Part shown: positions 16,623 through 25,089 of the stretch, one piece after another
How the letters are laid out: each line of letters opens with the position of its first letter
How positions within the stretch are numbered: position 1 is the first letter of the stretch
Assembly: GCA_037189585.1 (NCBI GenBank)
Contig: JBBCJA010000008.1
Span: 20,491 to 84,490 of the forward strand
Origin: JAEXNA01 sp037189585
GTDB lineage: Bacteria > Vulcanimicrobiota > Xenobia > Xenobiales > JADMJV01
DNA length: 64,000 nucleotides
Direction of reading: 5' to 3'
The notes under the pieces: generated by a model
Told to the model about the DNA's origin: nothing
Seen by the model: only the letters and a program-made list of their open reading frames with translations
The model's database searches: none
Program-made: the position numbers and the translations under genes

Positions 16623-17054
16623 ATGGAGACTGCTCAAGTTCGTGTCGGTATCGGCATCATGGTGCTACGGGAAGGGCAAATCTTGCTAGGGAGACGTCAA
16701 GGCTGTCACGGAGCCGGCGAGTATGCATGGCCGGGAGGTCACCTGGAGTTCGGGGAGACCATCGAAGAGTGCATCGCCCGAGAAATCGAGGAGGAGACCG
16801 GACTGGTGGTTCATCCCGTTAGGCCGGTTTCACTAAGCAACGTCATCAAGTACGGTCGCCACTACATCGACATTCAGTACCTGGTCGAATATGTGTCGGG
16901 AATTCCCCAAGTTCGCGAGCCTGACAAGGTGGAGAACTGGGCCTGGTACTCTCTAGAAGCGTTACCCGATCCGCTCTTTGAGTTCGCTCGGCGCGGACTT
17001 GAAGGGTACCGCGCCGGCCAAGGGATCAGCTACTATTCGGTCAAAGAGCCCTGA
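16623..17054 (+). CDS. NUDIX hydrolase
   Basis: A 143-residue protein with a complete NUDIX box (GHLEFGETIEECIAREIEEE, then TGL), which binds magnesium and hydrolyses nucleoside diphosphates linked to another group. The layout, VRVGIGIMVLREGQILLGRR at the start and YIDIQYLVEY after the box, matches the ADP-ribose/dNTP class, including proteins similar to cytosolic NUDT15. The start at 16623 follows GAGAGACTGAAACG; the longer upstream frame is antisense to the small cysteine-motif gene. The substrate is not determined. Confidence 0.85.
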   Translation: METAQVRVGIGIMVLREGQILLGRRQGCHGAGEYAWPGGHLEFGETIEECIAREIEEETGLVVHPVRPVSLSNVIKYGRHYIDIQYLVEYVSGIPQVREPDKVENWAWYSLEALPDPLFEFARRGLEGYRAGQGISYYSVKEP

Positions 17055-17397
17055 TGACAACAGTCGGTGTTACCGCTTCAAGAACGTGCTCTCGGGTAAC
17101 GCGATTCTTGGAGAGTAGCGCAAGTTCGCGGGCTTCTTCTCACAATAGTGTCGAAGTCTGAAAGAGCTGTCCACCACTAGTAGCGCGCTGGGCCTTGGAC
17201 CAAATCTCCACATCGGTTGGGACATCCTCTTACGCCGTTCCTATGCCATGGAAGGCGACCTGACCCAACTGTCGAGAGTACTTCCACTCTTGACCACAGG
17301 TTAACATCTTTGATACCACCATCAATCTCGGATAAGGCACTATGGCATCAGATAACAGAGGGTCATAAGGCTCCGATTTCACCAAAAGGAAAATGCA
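17055..17397. other. Intergenic stretch, promoter region only
   Basis: This 343-base stretch has no reading frame I can support. It contains TTGACCACAGGTTAACATC, with TTAACA at 17301-17306, 91 bases before the next start. That is the same position as in the other glycine-rich genes. Confidence 0.5.
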
Positions 17398-17778
17398 ATG
17401 CTCATCACTCAAACTACTTCTAATCTCTCTTTGTATTCCAGCCGCCGTCCCCAGGTAGGCACTCAGGCCGAAACGTCATCTTTCCTTTCTCAAGATTCCG
17501 TCACTCTTGACTCGTCTTCCGATCAGGACTACAAGTTAACGACCGCCGGCCAAGTTGGAATGGTAGCTGCCCAAGCAGCCACCATTCTCGCTGTGGGAGG
17601 TGCTCTTTCACCTTACCTCCGCAGCCTTGGAAACCCGGTGGATGCAGTGATCGGAACCATCGGAATGGCACTCGGAGCGACCGTGCTTGGAGCCTGTGCC
17701 GCCGCGGGAGCCGCCCATCTGATGGAGCAAGGCGCGCGGGAGGCCGGCCAGGCATCTCTTTGGGCCAAGCCTGCCTAA
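17398..17778 (+). CDS. Small hydrophobic Ala/Gly-rich protein without Sec signal
   Basis: A 126-residue protein. The first 45 residues are polar (MLITQTTSNLSLYSSRRPQ) and the rest holds two Ala/Gly-rich hydrophobic stretches (VGMVAAQAATILAVGGAL and AVIGTIGMALGATVLGACAA). AAAAGGAAA precedes the ATG. The layout resembles the protein at 24940, which begins MLIQKPTQSLPVQ. It could be a small membrane protein or a secreted membrane-active protein. Its stop overlaps the convergent membrane-protein gene by four bases. Not recognised. Confidence 0.65.
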   Translation: MLITQTTSNLSLYSSRRPQVGTQAETSSFLSQDSVTLDSSSDQDYKLTTAGQVGMVAAQAATILAVGGALSPYLRSLGNPVDAVIGTIGMALGATVLGACAAAGAAHLMEQGAREAGQASLWAKPA

Positions 17779-18296
17779 GGACAAGGACTTAGGTTGGGGC
17801 TCGACTTTCTACCTCGGAAGGCACGGAGAGTTTCCATCTGCTTGGTTAAACGGTGGCTGTACCACAGAGGGAGGAATCCCACCACTCCAAACAAGCTATC
17901 GACGACTCTCCAGAAGAACGGAATTTCCCTTATCGCCCCGAAGAACAGTGCGTAAGGAAGCACCAGCACACAGGCGATCATACCGAACTGGAAGAGCCAG
18001 ATATTCCGCACCGGATCGCGCCAAGCCCCAACAAAAGCCAGGGCGATCACAAAATGCCCAAAGGCCAGCCAGTCAGTGCCATATGCCAGGAATGGATATG
18101 CGCCATCGGTTACCACGAGAGCGTCGCGCACCTCGCGAATCCAACTCATCGCCGTCCCCTCTTCTCCGAAGACAGAGACCAGCCAGTTCAGCTCTGGTAT
18201 CAACGGGATAGCGGTCACGCCGCTGATCACCAGTCCGAAGATAAAGAATCCCGTCAGTTGGCGCACTCGACTCAGAAGTAGGGTCGCCTCGTTCAT
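17775..18296 (-). CDS. Four-helix membrane protein
   Basis: A 173-residue protein with four hydrophobic segments (FFIFGLVISGVTAIPLIPEL, FGHFVIALAFVGAW, IACVLVLPYALFFGA, LFGVVGFLPLWY). I chose the ATG at 18296 (MNEATLLLSRVRQL); an earlier ATG 11 codons upstream is less likely. Similar unnamed membrane proteins occur in several phyla. Function unknown. Confidence 0.7.
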   Translation of the reverse strand: MNEATLLLSRVRQLTGFFIFGLVISGVTAIPLIPELNWLVSVFGEEGTAMSWIREVRDALVVTDGAYPFLAYGTDWLAFGHFVIALAFVGAWRDPVRNIWLFQFGMIACVLVLPYALFFGAIREIPFFWRVVDSLFGVVGFLPLWYSHRLTKQMETLRAFRGRKSSPNLSPCP

Positions 18297-19039
18297 GCTG
18301 GCGACCTTCGCTTTGCACAACAAAGTCACCTCTCCTCTACTCCGACGTCGCGGTGACGTAAGAGTCCACCATCCGCGAGCGGTGTCTCAACCGCGCTGAA
18401 TCATCCTCATCATCCTACGACCGCTCTCCCGACTTTCACGCCCTTCGCATCATCGCTAGGAAGAGTCGCGAACAAGTCTAAAATCGAAGTATGACGAAGT
18501 TCGAATTCAAACCCGACCACCGCTACTTCTCGGACCTCTACTTAGGGAAGCCACGTCCGACAGGCTCGTCATCCTCTAGTTCTTGGAGAACGAAGAAGAG
18601 TCTGGTGGAAAGGCCATTGCGACAGCCAGGTCCCGACGACGCTCCCGCTCTCTGAGAGATACCGGAAATTCAGCGTACTCTTGTTCCCCATCAGAGATTT
18701 CAATCTCATAGGGTGAATATTCAGCACAGTCGGGCAGATTGACACTTCAGACGACTCGAGGATGTCCTTTGGATTGCGAGCTCTGTGCCGCCTCCAGGAT
18801 GTTGAGCACCTACAAACTCAAGCCCCTGGACCTCGTCCGTCGCGACATCGAGGCGATGCCTCGGGTACAGCGAATGACTCCGCCTACTTTGTACTCCTCG
18901 TCATCACGGTCCTGTCCATTTATGCGGTGCTACCTCTGCTCGGTCTATACGCCTGGTGCTGCTACAAACGTCGGAAAACTGACGATACTCAAACTTAGGA
19001 AGCGGGCCGTAGCCACAGACCTCGAATGCTGCAGCCGGC
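18297..19039. other. Long intergenic stretch with decayed genes
   Basis: No intact gene is visible. A 55-codon frame begins at 18491 (MTKFEFKPDHRYFSDLYLGK), and a radical SAM fragment lies at 18712-18870. Overlapping this, frame two encodes one hydrophobic segment followed by KRRK near 18880-18998. The region looks like degraded coding DNA. Confidence 0.5.
18712..18870 (+). pseudogene. Fragment of a B12-binding-type radical SAM protein
   Basis: The open frame reads LTLQTTRGCPLDCELCAASR, then YKLKPLDLVRRDIEAM. This is the CxxxCxxC iron-sulfur motif with the flanking sequence typical of B12-binding radical SAM proteins. There is a stop just upstream, no B12 domain before it, and homology is lost within about 20 codons after it. 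It is therefore a remnant, not a working enzyme. Confidence 0.55.
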
Positions 19040-19711
19040 TCATCTTTCTTCAAAGAGATCCTCGCTGATCACGGTAGCCGAGTCGTAAACACGCCCTTCA
19101 TCCTCCTTATCCATCCAGGGTTCCCAGGTCGCGAGCGCGTACTGATGCAACTTCTTGAAGCGCTCTGGAGGCAAAGTCACAGGGTTGGAAAAGAGTTCCT
19201 CCCCTCTCAATCTGACACTCAACTGTAAGAGGTTCGGGTAGTGCGGGCGCCACCAAAAGTCCACGCCTTCGTAGGTGATCTGCCGTTCAACTTTCTGACC
19301 TGGTTCGACCGGCACATAAGTGCTGACGATGCCCGTGCCGCAATAGCCGCGGTTAACGAGAGGTCCACCGGATCGCCAAAAATCGATGTCCATATCTTCC
19401 AGAGTGAGACTCGATTCAGGCTCTCCTCCTCTAACCCAGACATAGATAGGCCGTGGGCCGCGGTTCTCCAACATCAGGGTCATATGGTCGTCAGACGCGA
19501 TCAGGGTTAGAGTCGCGCCCGCCAGGGGAGGATGGGGAACCACGGACGCCTCGGTTGAACAAACCATCAAAGAACTACCCAAAGCGATCGCGCTCGCCTC
19601 CGCCATCCTGGTCGCACTGGGACCGATCAGGGGTGTTCGACTTTGATTAGCGAAGGTGACGGAGGCCACCGCCGCGAGGGTGAACGCGAATCCGACGAGA
19701 TGGTTCTTCAT
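19040..19711 (-). CDS. Exported protein of unknown function
   Basis: A 223-residue protein with a signal-peptide-like start (MKNHLVGFAFTLAAVASVTF). The middle has a beta-rich pattern (TLTLIASDDHMTLMLENRGP, RPIYVWVRGG, YVPVEPGQKVERQITYEG), like an immunoglobulin-type or intracellular proteinase inhibitor-like sandwich. The tail is charged (EDEGRVYDSATVISEDLFEE). I do not recognise a family. It is not clearly in an operon. Confidence 0.65.
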   Translation of the reverse strand: MKNHLVGFAFTLAAVASVTFANQSRTPLIGPSATRMAEASAIALGSSLMVCSTEASVVPHPPLAGATLTLIASDDHMTLMLENRGPRPIYVWVRGGEPESSLTLEDMDIDFWRSGGPLVNRGYCGTGIVSTYVPVEPGQKVERQITYEGVDFWWRPHYPNLLQLSVRLRGEELFSNPVTLPPERFKKLHQYALATWEPWMDKEDEGRVYDSATVISEDLFEER

Positions 19712-19850
19712 TCTGCCATGAGTCGCAAGAACACGAAACTTATTCGCCTCCGATCGAGCGAGGCTAGGGGGCTAGGCAAAAGTGAAGAGGCCCTATCGAG
19801 CTTTCAAACTCGAGAGAACCTCTTCTGGTGAAGGGGAAGGGGAACCGGCA

Positions 19851-20573
19851 TTAACGCTTCTGGTAGATAACGCCCGAGCTGGGGTTGTTGGCGTGCTCGG
19901 AAACCTTCTGACGAGCCGAACCGTTAGAACCGATCAACTTGGTTGCGCCAGCGGTAGCCACGAGCTCCGTATGGCCTCGGCTGTGATTGATCCAGACATC
20001 GCCCGGCTTAGCCTGGTTCGCGGGAACCTGGACCCAGCCTTGCTTCTGTAGCTCCTTTTCGAAAGCTCTCACGTTGATGTGATGACCTTTCACCAAGCCC
20101 TGGCTTTCCAAGGCGGAGCTGACGAAGTCGACGCAGTTGTTGGTAACTCCACCGGCTGCGGTGAAGTGAGGCATGTCGCCCTTGAGGCTAATGGAGTCGC
20201 GTCCCAAGTACTTGCGAGCCAAGTCCACAGCCGCCTGTCCAGTACCTTTTTCACCAGTTCCGGGAGCAACCCCCGAGGCCGCGCCGGTTCCAGAGGATCC
20301 ACCCAGGAAACCGTCAACCCCAGAACCGCCGCCGCTCGGACTAGCGCCACCGAAGCTCGCTCCTGTGGGAGCCAGGCCTGACCCTCCTCCGGCTGAGCCG
20401 AGCATCTGCTGAAGCATGGTCTGCAACATCATCATCATCTGACTCATCTGAGCCATCATCATCTGCTGCTGGGTTTCAAAACCCCCTTGCATAGGGAAAC
20501 CGGCACCCGCGGCAGGGGCACAGCACCCGCAGCTGGAGTTCATCGCTCCCAAATTTGGAAGGCCTAAGTTCAT
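19851..20573 (-). CDS. CHAP/NlpC-P60-like peptidoglycan hydrolase with Met-rich N-terminus
   Basis: A 240-residue protein in two parts. Residues 1-110 contain CGCC, a Met/Gln helix (QQQMMMAQMSQMMMMLQTML) and a Gly/Ser-rich linker, with no Sec signal. Residues 110-240 form a cysteine-amidase domain with LARKYLGRDSISLKG, the catalytic cysteine in TNNCVDFVSSAL and the histidine in SRGHTELVAT. Such domains cut peptidoglycan peptides. The N-terminal pattern matches the GDPD-like protein at 10273 and resembles type III harpins, so this enzyme may travel by a non-Sec route. It has the 14-base element upstream. Confidence 0.75.
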   Translation of the reverse strand: MNLGLPNLGAMNSSCGCCAPAAGAGFPMQGGFETQQQMMMAQMSQMMMMLQTMLQQMLGSAGGGSGLAPTGASFGGASPSGGGSGVDGFLGGSSGTGAASGVAPGTGEKGTGQAAVDLARKYLGRDSISLKGDMPHFTAAGGVTNNCVDFVSSALESQGLVKGHHINVRAFEKELQKQGWVQVPANQAKPGDVWINHSRGHTELVATAGATKLIGSNGSARQKVSEHANNPSSGVIYQKR

Positions 20574-20656
20574 CGACTATCTCCTCGAAGAAGTATCTTG
20601 AACCTATTATGCCACCACGAGCTGTACTCGAAGTTCATCTCTGCCAGTTAATTTGA

Positions 20657-20670
20657 ACAAAATGTAAACA
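20657..20670 (-). promoter_or_regulatory. TGTTTACATTTTGT element upstream of CHAP gene
   Basis: This is an exact minus-strand copy of the 14 bases at 4797-4810, located 83 bases before the start at 20573. The sequence around it differs, so this is not a large duplication; a shared binding site is the simplest reading. Confidence 0.5.
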
Positions 20671-20700
20671 TCCGAAAATTTGACCGGACACACATCAATT

Positions 20701-20889
20701 CTATCCGTTGGGAAAGAGCAGCGACTCGAAGGCGCGGCGGCGCATCTGAGCCTGCCGGCGACGTTGAACGAAGACCGACCAGGTGAGGTCGGAGATACTA
20801 GTAATAACGAGGGGAGCGGTATGTGGCGCCAGCTCGGAAACGTCCCGACGGGGTCCACGAGGGTTCTCTACTCGGGTTTGAATCTGCAT
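20701..20889 (-). CDS. Small basic protein, 62 residues
   Basis: The ATG at 20889 has a strong ribosome binding site (AAGGAG, seven bases away), better than those of most genes nearby. The peptide starts MQIQTRVENPRGPRRD, has a hydrophobic middle (APLVITSISDLTWSVFV) and a very basic stretch (QRRRQAQMRRR). It is not recognised. It could be a nucleic-acid-binding or membrane-associated small protein. It sits between the CHAP gene and the GGDEF-EAL gene, all on the minus strand. Confidence 0.5.
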   Translation of the reverse strand: MQIQTRVENPRGPRRDVSELAPHTAPLVITSISDLTWSVFVQRRRQAQMRRRAFESLLFPNG

Positions 20890-20978
20890 CTTGTGTCTCC
20901 TTACGAGGTTATGAGTCCAAGATACCGCTCAATCCTGAAATGATTTCACGGAGTAACTGAGAGTTTTCTGAGAAGCCT

Positions 20979-22541
20979 TCAAATCTTCCAACTGGGTTGG
21001 GAGTGATACAGCTCCAGCACACCGCTGACGTCGAGCGGTCGCGAGAAGTAAAAGCCCTGGACGCTTGGGCAGCCTTGCCCCAATAAGAAGCGCGCTGCCT
21101 CGGCTGTCTCCACTCCAACACCGACCGTCACCAAGCCCAAACCGCGGGCTATCGACAGCGCTTTGTCGACCAGTTCACGCTCCCCCTGTAATAGACGCGG
21201 AGAGAGCTTGAGAAACTGAACCAGGCTAAGGCGATGCAGCGAGGAAACGCTGGAGCCGAAGTGGTCGAGAGCCAGAGAAAAACCCTGTGAGCGTAGAGCC
21301 GAGAGGCCTCCCTCGATGATCCCCTCGTCGAGGGAGGCGCAGTTCTCGGAAAACTCGAACGTCAAACGGTCCCGAGGCGCGTTGTGGCGATCGGCGATCT
21401 CGGCCATTCGGGAAGCCAGTTCCGGTTCCAGCAACTCGCGACCCGAAAGGTTGAAATTGAGGTAGAGCTCAGCGCCCTTCTCTTTCCATCCTACAAAGTC
21501 CCGACAAGCGACTTCAAACATCTTCTGACCGATGCCCACCACACGCCCGGAACGCTCCGCGGCCTCGATAAAGTCAGCCGCGGGCAAAACCCCCTCGGTG
21601 CGATGCCGCCATCGCAGTAAGGCCTCTACCCCGATCAGGCGTCCTCGCACCACTCCACCCGGGAGTTCGTCTTGCCAGATGATCGGCAGATACTCAAGGA
21701 ATAGCTCCTCACCTTCCATAGCGAACCCGAGTTGGAACTCCATGGTCGCCTCGCGGCGCAGATGCTGCTCGAACACCGGATTGTAAAGATGAAACTGATT
21801 GCGACCGTTTCTCTTGGCGTGAGTCAGCGCCGTCTGAGCCCGCTGCAAAAGCTCTCGACCGCTATCTCCTGTTCCAGTTCCGAAGGTTCCCCCCTGGCTG
21901 ACCGTTAGTGGAATCCTTTGTCCCTGTAGCATAAACGGAGCGCTCAGGCGAGTTCTAACCGTTCGCGCTAACTCCGACGCTTTGCCCTGCGCCCCCTCCG
22001 CGGCCACGGTGAGTATTAGAGCGAACTCGTCCTCGGACAGTCTGCCGACCGCACCGCCGAGTTCCGCCATCAGGCCGTGCAGGCGCTCCGAAATGCGGAT
22101 CAAGAGGTCGTCGCCATGATCGTGCCCCAGCATCTGATTGATGACCGAGAAGTGATCGAGGTCGACGACCACCACCAGAAGCTGCTGGCGCGCGTTCAGC
22201 GCTTTGATCGATTTCTCCAGGTGCTCCAGTAGCAGATTAGCGTTGGCGAGACCGGTCAGGGGATCCTGAAAAGCCAGCCGGTTCAACTCCTGAGCACTAA
22301 CCTGGGACTGGCGACTCTCGCTCTCGAGTCGACGCTGGAGTTTCAGGAGCTGAGCCTCGGCTTTGGTCGCCCGCTGTTCGGCGCCGCGAAGTAGCTGACC
22401 CAGTTGGTCGCGTGGGGGCGCCGACATTGTCAGTCCTGGAGAGAGCTCCGACTGAGCCAATCGGCCCACCAGGCTGGCGACCTGATTCACCAGCCTCTCG
22501 AGTTCGGCAACAAGCTCTTGATAGGAATGCATACCTATCAT
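20979..22541 (-). CDS. Degenerate GGDEF-EAL protein
   Basis: A 520-residue protein: a coiled-coil N-terminus (1-85), a GGDEF domain (about 85-250) and an EAL domain (about 260-515). The GGDEF signature is SEDEF and no RxxD inhibitory site is visible. In the EAL domain, EALLRW and the asparagine of NFNLSG are kept. However, the metal-binding DDFG is DHFG, the loop is HFGSSVSSL, and EGVET is GVGVET without the catalytic glutamate. Neither cyclase nor phosphodiesterase activity is expected. The protein more likely senses cyclic-di-GMP or acts by protein contact. No transmembrane segment is seen. Confidence 0.85.
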   Translation of the reverse strand: MIGMHSYQELVAELERLVNQVASLVGRLAQSELSPGLTMSAPPRDQLGQLLRGAEQRATKAEAQLLKLQRRLESESRQSQVSAQELNRLAFQDPLTGLANANLLLEHLEKSIKALNARQQLLVVVVDLDHFSVINQMLGHDHGDDLLIRISERLHGLMAELGGAVGRLSEDEFALILTVAAEGAQGKASELARTVRTRLSAPFMLQGQRIPLTVSQGGTFGTGTGDSGRELLQRAQTALTHAKRNGRNQFHLYNPVFEQHLRREATMEFQLGFAMEGEELFLEYLPIIWQDELPGGVVRGRLIGVEALLRWRHRTEGVLPAADFIEAAERSGRVVGIGQKMFEVACRDFVGWKEKGAELYLNFNLSGRELLEPELASRMAEIADRHNAPRDRLTFEFSENCASLDEGIIEGGLSALRSQGFSLALDHFGSSVSSLHRLSLVQFLKLSPRLLQGERELVDKALSIARGLGLVTVGVGVETAEAARFLLGQGCPSVQGFYFSRPLDVSGVLELYHSQPSWKI

Positions 22542-22665
22542 CTACTAAGGAATTAGGTTTAATTCCTGCGAGATATCTCCGTGAAGAGACTTGGCAACTC
22601 TTTCCGGCAGAGGGCAGTTCTCGTCCTATCCAGCGTGGGCGAATCTATGATATGTATTCGATCTC

Positions 22666-24459
22666 ATGACAAAACAAGCGCCCAGCGTAGTCAGACCATG
22701 CCATCCCACCGAAATCGCCCTCAAGAGCTACTTCCTTGGCCCTCAAAGCGAGAATGCCGAATGGCTGTTACAGTGTGTGAAAGAAACACTCAAAAGTTGG
22801 TATGCCTGGCGTCGCGGCTCTTTTCATCAAGACGGTAGCGCCATCGGCGGCAGCGATCTTGAAAACGCGGAGTTCAAATCCAGGCAAGAAAAGATGCGCT
22901 CGCTGCTGGCGGAGCTGACGGTTCGCTTTGAGAAAGAGCTTCCGAAGTTCTCCCCTCGTTATGTGGGCCACATGTTCTCGGAGACCTCACTTCCGGCGCT
23001 CCTCGGTCACATTCTGACTCTGTTGCACAATCCCAATATCATCGCGCGAGAGTCCGCCACCGTGGCCACCGATATCGAGAACGAGGCGATCGAGGCGCTA
23101 GCTCTTATGGTGGGGATAACGCAGGCCAGTGGTCACTTCACCAGTGGTGGCACGGTGGCCAATTATGAATCGGTAGTACGCGCCAGCGCCAGACTGCACA
23201 CCTGGATGGCCGCCGGAGCCGCCGCACGAAAACGAGGAAATGCGAAGCCTTCGGCCTGGGAGTGTGCCCATCTCGGTTGGGAGCGATATGAAACCCTTCG
23301 CGCGATCCTTTCTGAAGATGAGCTCAAGCCCTTCCTTCCAGAGTACGCCGGCCCTTGGGAAGCCGGTCGAGCGCTCCGAGAGGCCTTCGGAGAGGACTTC
23401 CCCGAGCCGGTTCTGATCGTCCCTCATTCGGCTCACTACTCTTGGAAAAAAGCGGCGCGCGTGCTCGGTCTGGGCGAGGATCATCTGCGCTACGTGGAGT
23501 GCGATCTCGAGGGAAGATATCGGGTCGACCAGTTAGGCGAGATCTTACGGACTTGCCAGCTTCAAAAGGAAGCGATTCTGGCCGTGGTCTCGGTGACCGG
23601 TACTACGGAAACCGGCGCGCTGGACCCGGTGGCCGAAATCGTGGCCGAGCTCATCCAATGGCGCGAGCCGGGGGTCCACATTTGGCATCATGTGGACGCG
23701 GCCTACGGAGGTTTCTTCTGTTCCATGCTGCGAGAGTCGGACGGCATCGAGCTGGAGCCGACACTAGCCCCCAAGCATCTCGCATCTCTGGAAGCCGTGG
23801 CCAAAACGGACTCGGTCACTCTGGATCCGCACAAGCTCGGCTATGTCCCCTACTCTTGTGGCGCTTTCCTGGTCAAAGATATCCGAGACTACACCTGCGT
23901 CCGTATTCATGCCCCCTATCTCGACTATCAAGACAATGCCGAGACCAGTCTGATGGACCGTGGTCCATACACTTTGGAAGGTTCGCGCTCAGCCGCCGGC
24001 GCGGTGGCCACCTGGTTGACCGCCCACTCTATCGGACTAGATCAGGCCGGGTACGGTCTGATCCTGGCGCGTACCGTCCGCCAACGGCAGAAAGTGGAAG
24101 CCGAACTGTTAGACAAGCTAAGTAGCGCCTATGTCTTTCCCGGCTGCGACACGAATCTGCTCTGCTTTTGCATCGCCGACGAGAAAGAAAGGCTGAGCGC
24201 CACCAACGCGCGTACCCTCAAAATCCTAGAACGACTTGCTTGCGAGTCGCGTTATTACCTGACCAAGACAGCCTTCCCACTTGACGGCCCGCATTCTCCT
24301 GTGACTCGTGCCTTCGTGGCGCGTTGGCAAAGCCAGGTGGACGTCGCCGAACTTCTAGTTCTGAGAATCTGCCTCATGAACCCCTTCTTCGACTCGAGCG
24401 AGCTCGATGTGGACCACATCCGCCACCTGATCTTCTCGCTGGCCGAAGTAGCGGACTAA
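22666..24459 (+). CDS. PLP-dependent decarboxylase (group II)
   Basis: A 597-residue enzyme of the glutamate/aromatic amino-acid decarboxylase fold. Seen: TSGGTVANYESVVRASARLH for the phosphate-binding part, HYSWKKAARVLGLG, HHVDAAYGGFF with the cofactor-binding aspartate, and DPHKLGYVPYSCGAFLV with the lysine that binds PLP. It is longer than typical bacterial GAD or DDC. The substrate cannot be assigned; aspartate, glutamate or aromatic amino acids are candidates. It is divergent from the GGDEF-EAL gene. Confidence 0.85.
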   Translation: MTKQAPSVVRPCHPTEIALKSYFLGPQSENAEWLLQCVKETLKSWYAWRRGSFHQDGSAIGGSDLENAEFKSRQEKMRSLLAELTVRFEKELPKFSPRYVGHMFSETSLPALLGHILTLLHNPNIIARESATVATDIENEAIEALALMVGITQASGHFTSGGTVANYESVVRASARLHTWMAAGAAARKRGNAKPSAWECAHLGWERYETLRAILSEDELKPFLPEYAGPWEAGRALREAFGEDFPEPVLIVPHSAHYSWKKAARVLGLGEDHLRYVECDLEGRYRVDQLGEILRTCQLQKEAILAVVSVTGTTETGALDPVAEIVAELIQWREPGVHIWHHVDAAYGGFFCSMLRESDGIELEPTLAPKHLASLEAVAKTDSVTLDPHKLGYVPYSCGAFLVKDIRDYTCVRIHAPYLDYQDNAETSLMDRGPYTLEGSRSAAGAVATWLTAHSIGLDQAGYGLILARTVRQRQKVEAELLDKLSSAYVFPGCDTNLLCFCIADEKERLSATNARTLKILERLACESRYYLTKTAFPLDGPHSPVTRAFVARWQSQVDVAELLVLRICLMNPFFDSSELDVDHIRHLIFSLAEVAD

Positions 24460-24466
24460 GATTCCG

Positions 24467-24940
24467 TTACGACTTATCCCCACTCACGGCCAAGATGGCG
24501 GCGGCGGCTCCGGCGACTCCGGAAGCCACCAGGGCCCCTTTCAGGCCCCAGATCGCACCAGGTACCGCTGCTAACGAACCACCGATGGTGCCGAAGAAGG
24601 AAGTGACCAGGCTTTGAAATCCTTCCATTCCCGCGGCTCCATCATAGGTCAACTTGGTGGCAACTCCAGTGACCGTTCCAGCCGCGAATCCCGTTAATAT
24701 CGAGCTTTTCATGACACCATCGAAACCGTTGCTCCACTGGTATCGCCCCAAGGCGCCGGCCGCGGAGCAGAGTCCGACGGCACCAGCGACCGCGAGGCCC
24801 ATCCCGACAGGAGTCTCAAAGAAGCTGTCTTTGGGTTCCGCCGAAGTGTGGGTGGCGGACGCCTTCTTTTCAGACTTCTCCGCGGACTTGCTGAGATTGG
24901 CCTGAACAGGCAATGATTGAGTGGGTTTCTGGATGAGCAT
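24467..24940 (-). CDS. Gly/Ala-rich hydrophobic protein without Sec signal
   Basis: A 157-residue protein. The first 45 residues are polar and lysine-rich (MLIQKPTQSLPVQANLSKSA). The rest holds three or four hydrophobic Gly/Ala-rich stretches (VGMGLAVAGAVGLCSAAGAL, SILTGFAAGTVTGVATK, LKGALVASGVAGAAAAILAV). The layout resembles the protein at 17398. It is convergent with the PLP decarboxylase, with 7 bases between them. Not recognised. Confidence 0.65.
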   Translation of the reverse strand: MLIQKPTQSLPVQANLSKSAEKSEKKASATHTSAEPKDSFFETPVGMGLAVAGAVGLCSAAGALGRYQWSNGFDGVMKSSILTGFAAGTVTGVATKLTYDGAAGMEGFQSLVTSFFGTIGGSLAAVPGAIWGLKGALVASGVAGAAAAILAVSGDKS

Positions 24941-25089
24941 AGTGAGTTTCCCTTTATTGTGTTATGCGACGCTGTGTATAAGATATGTGTGCGCCTTTGA
25001 ATCCAATCTACAGAACTGCTCTGAAAAAAATCTGACAGGCCTGGGTTCCAAGAAGCACGAACGAGATTTTTCATAAGGAGGAGTCCCTT

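Noticed and set aside
18762..18998. Frame with a transmembrane segment and KRRK end
   Set aside because: It has no convincing start and overlaps the radical SAM fragment; one hydrophobic stretch can arise by chance in decayed DNA.
23355..24125. 256-codon frame inside the PLP decarboxylase
   Set aside because: Same strand, other frame; Arg/Gly/Ser-rich shadow of a strongly supported gene.
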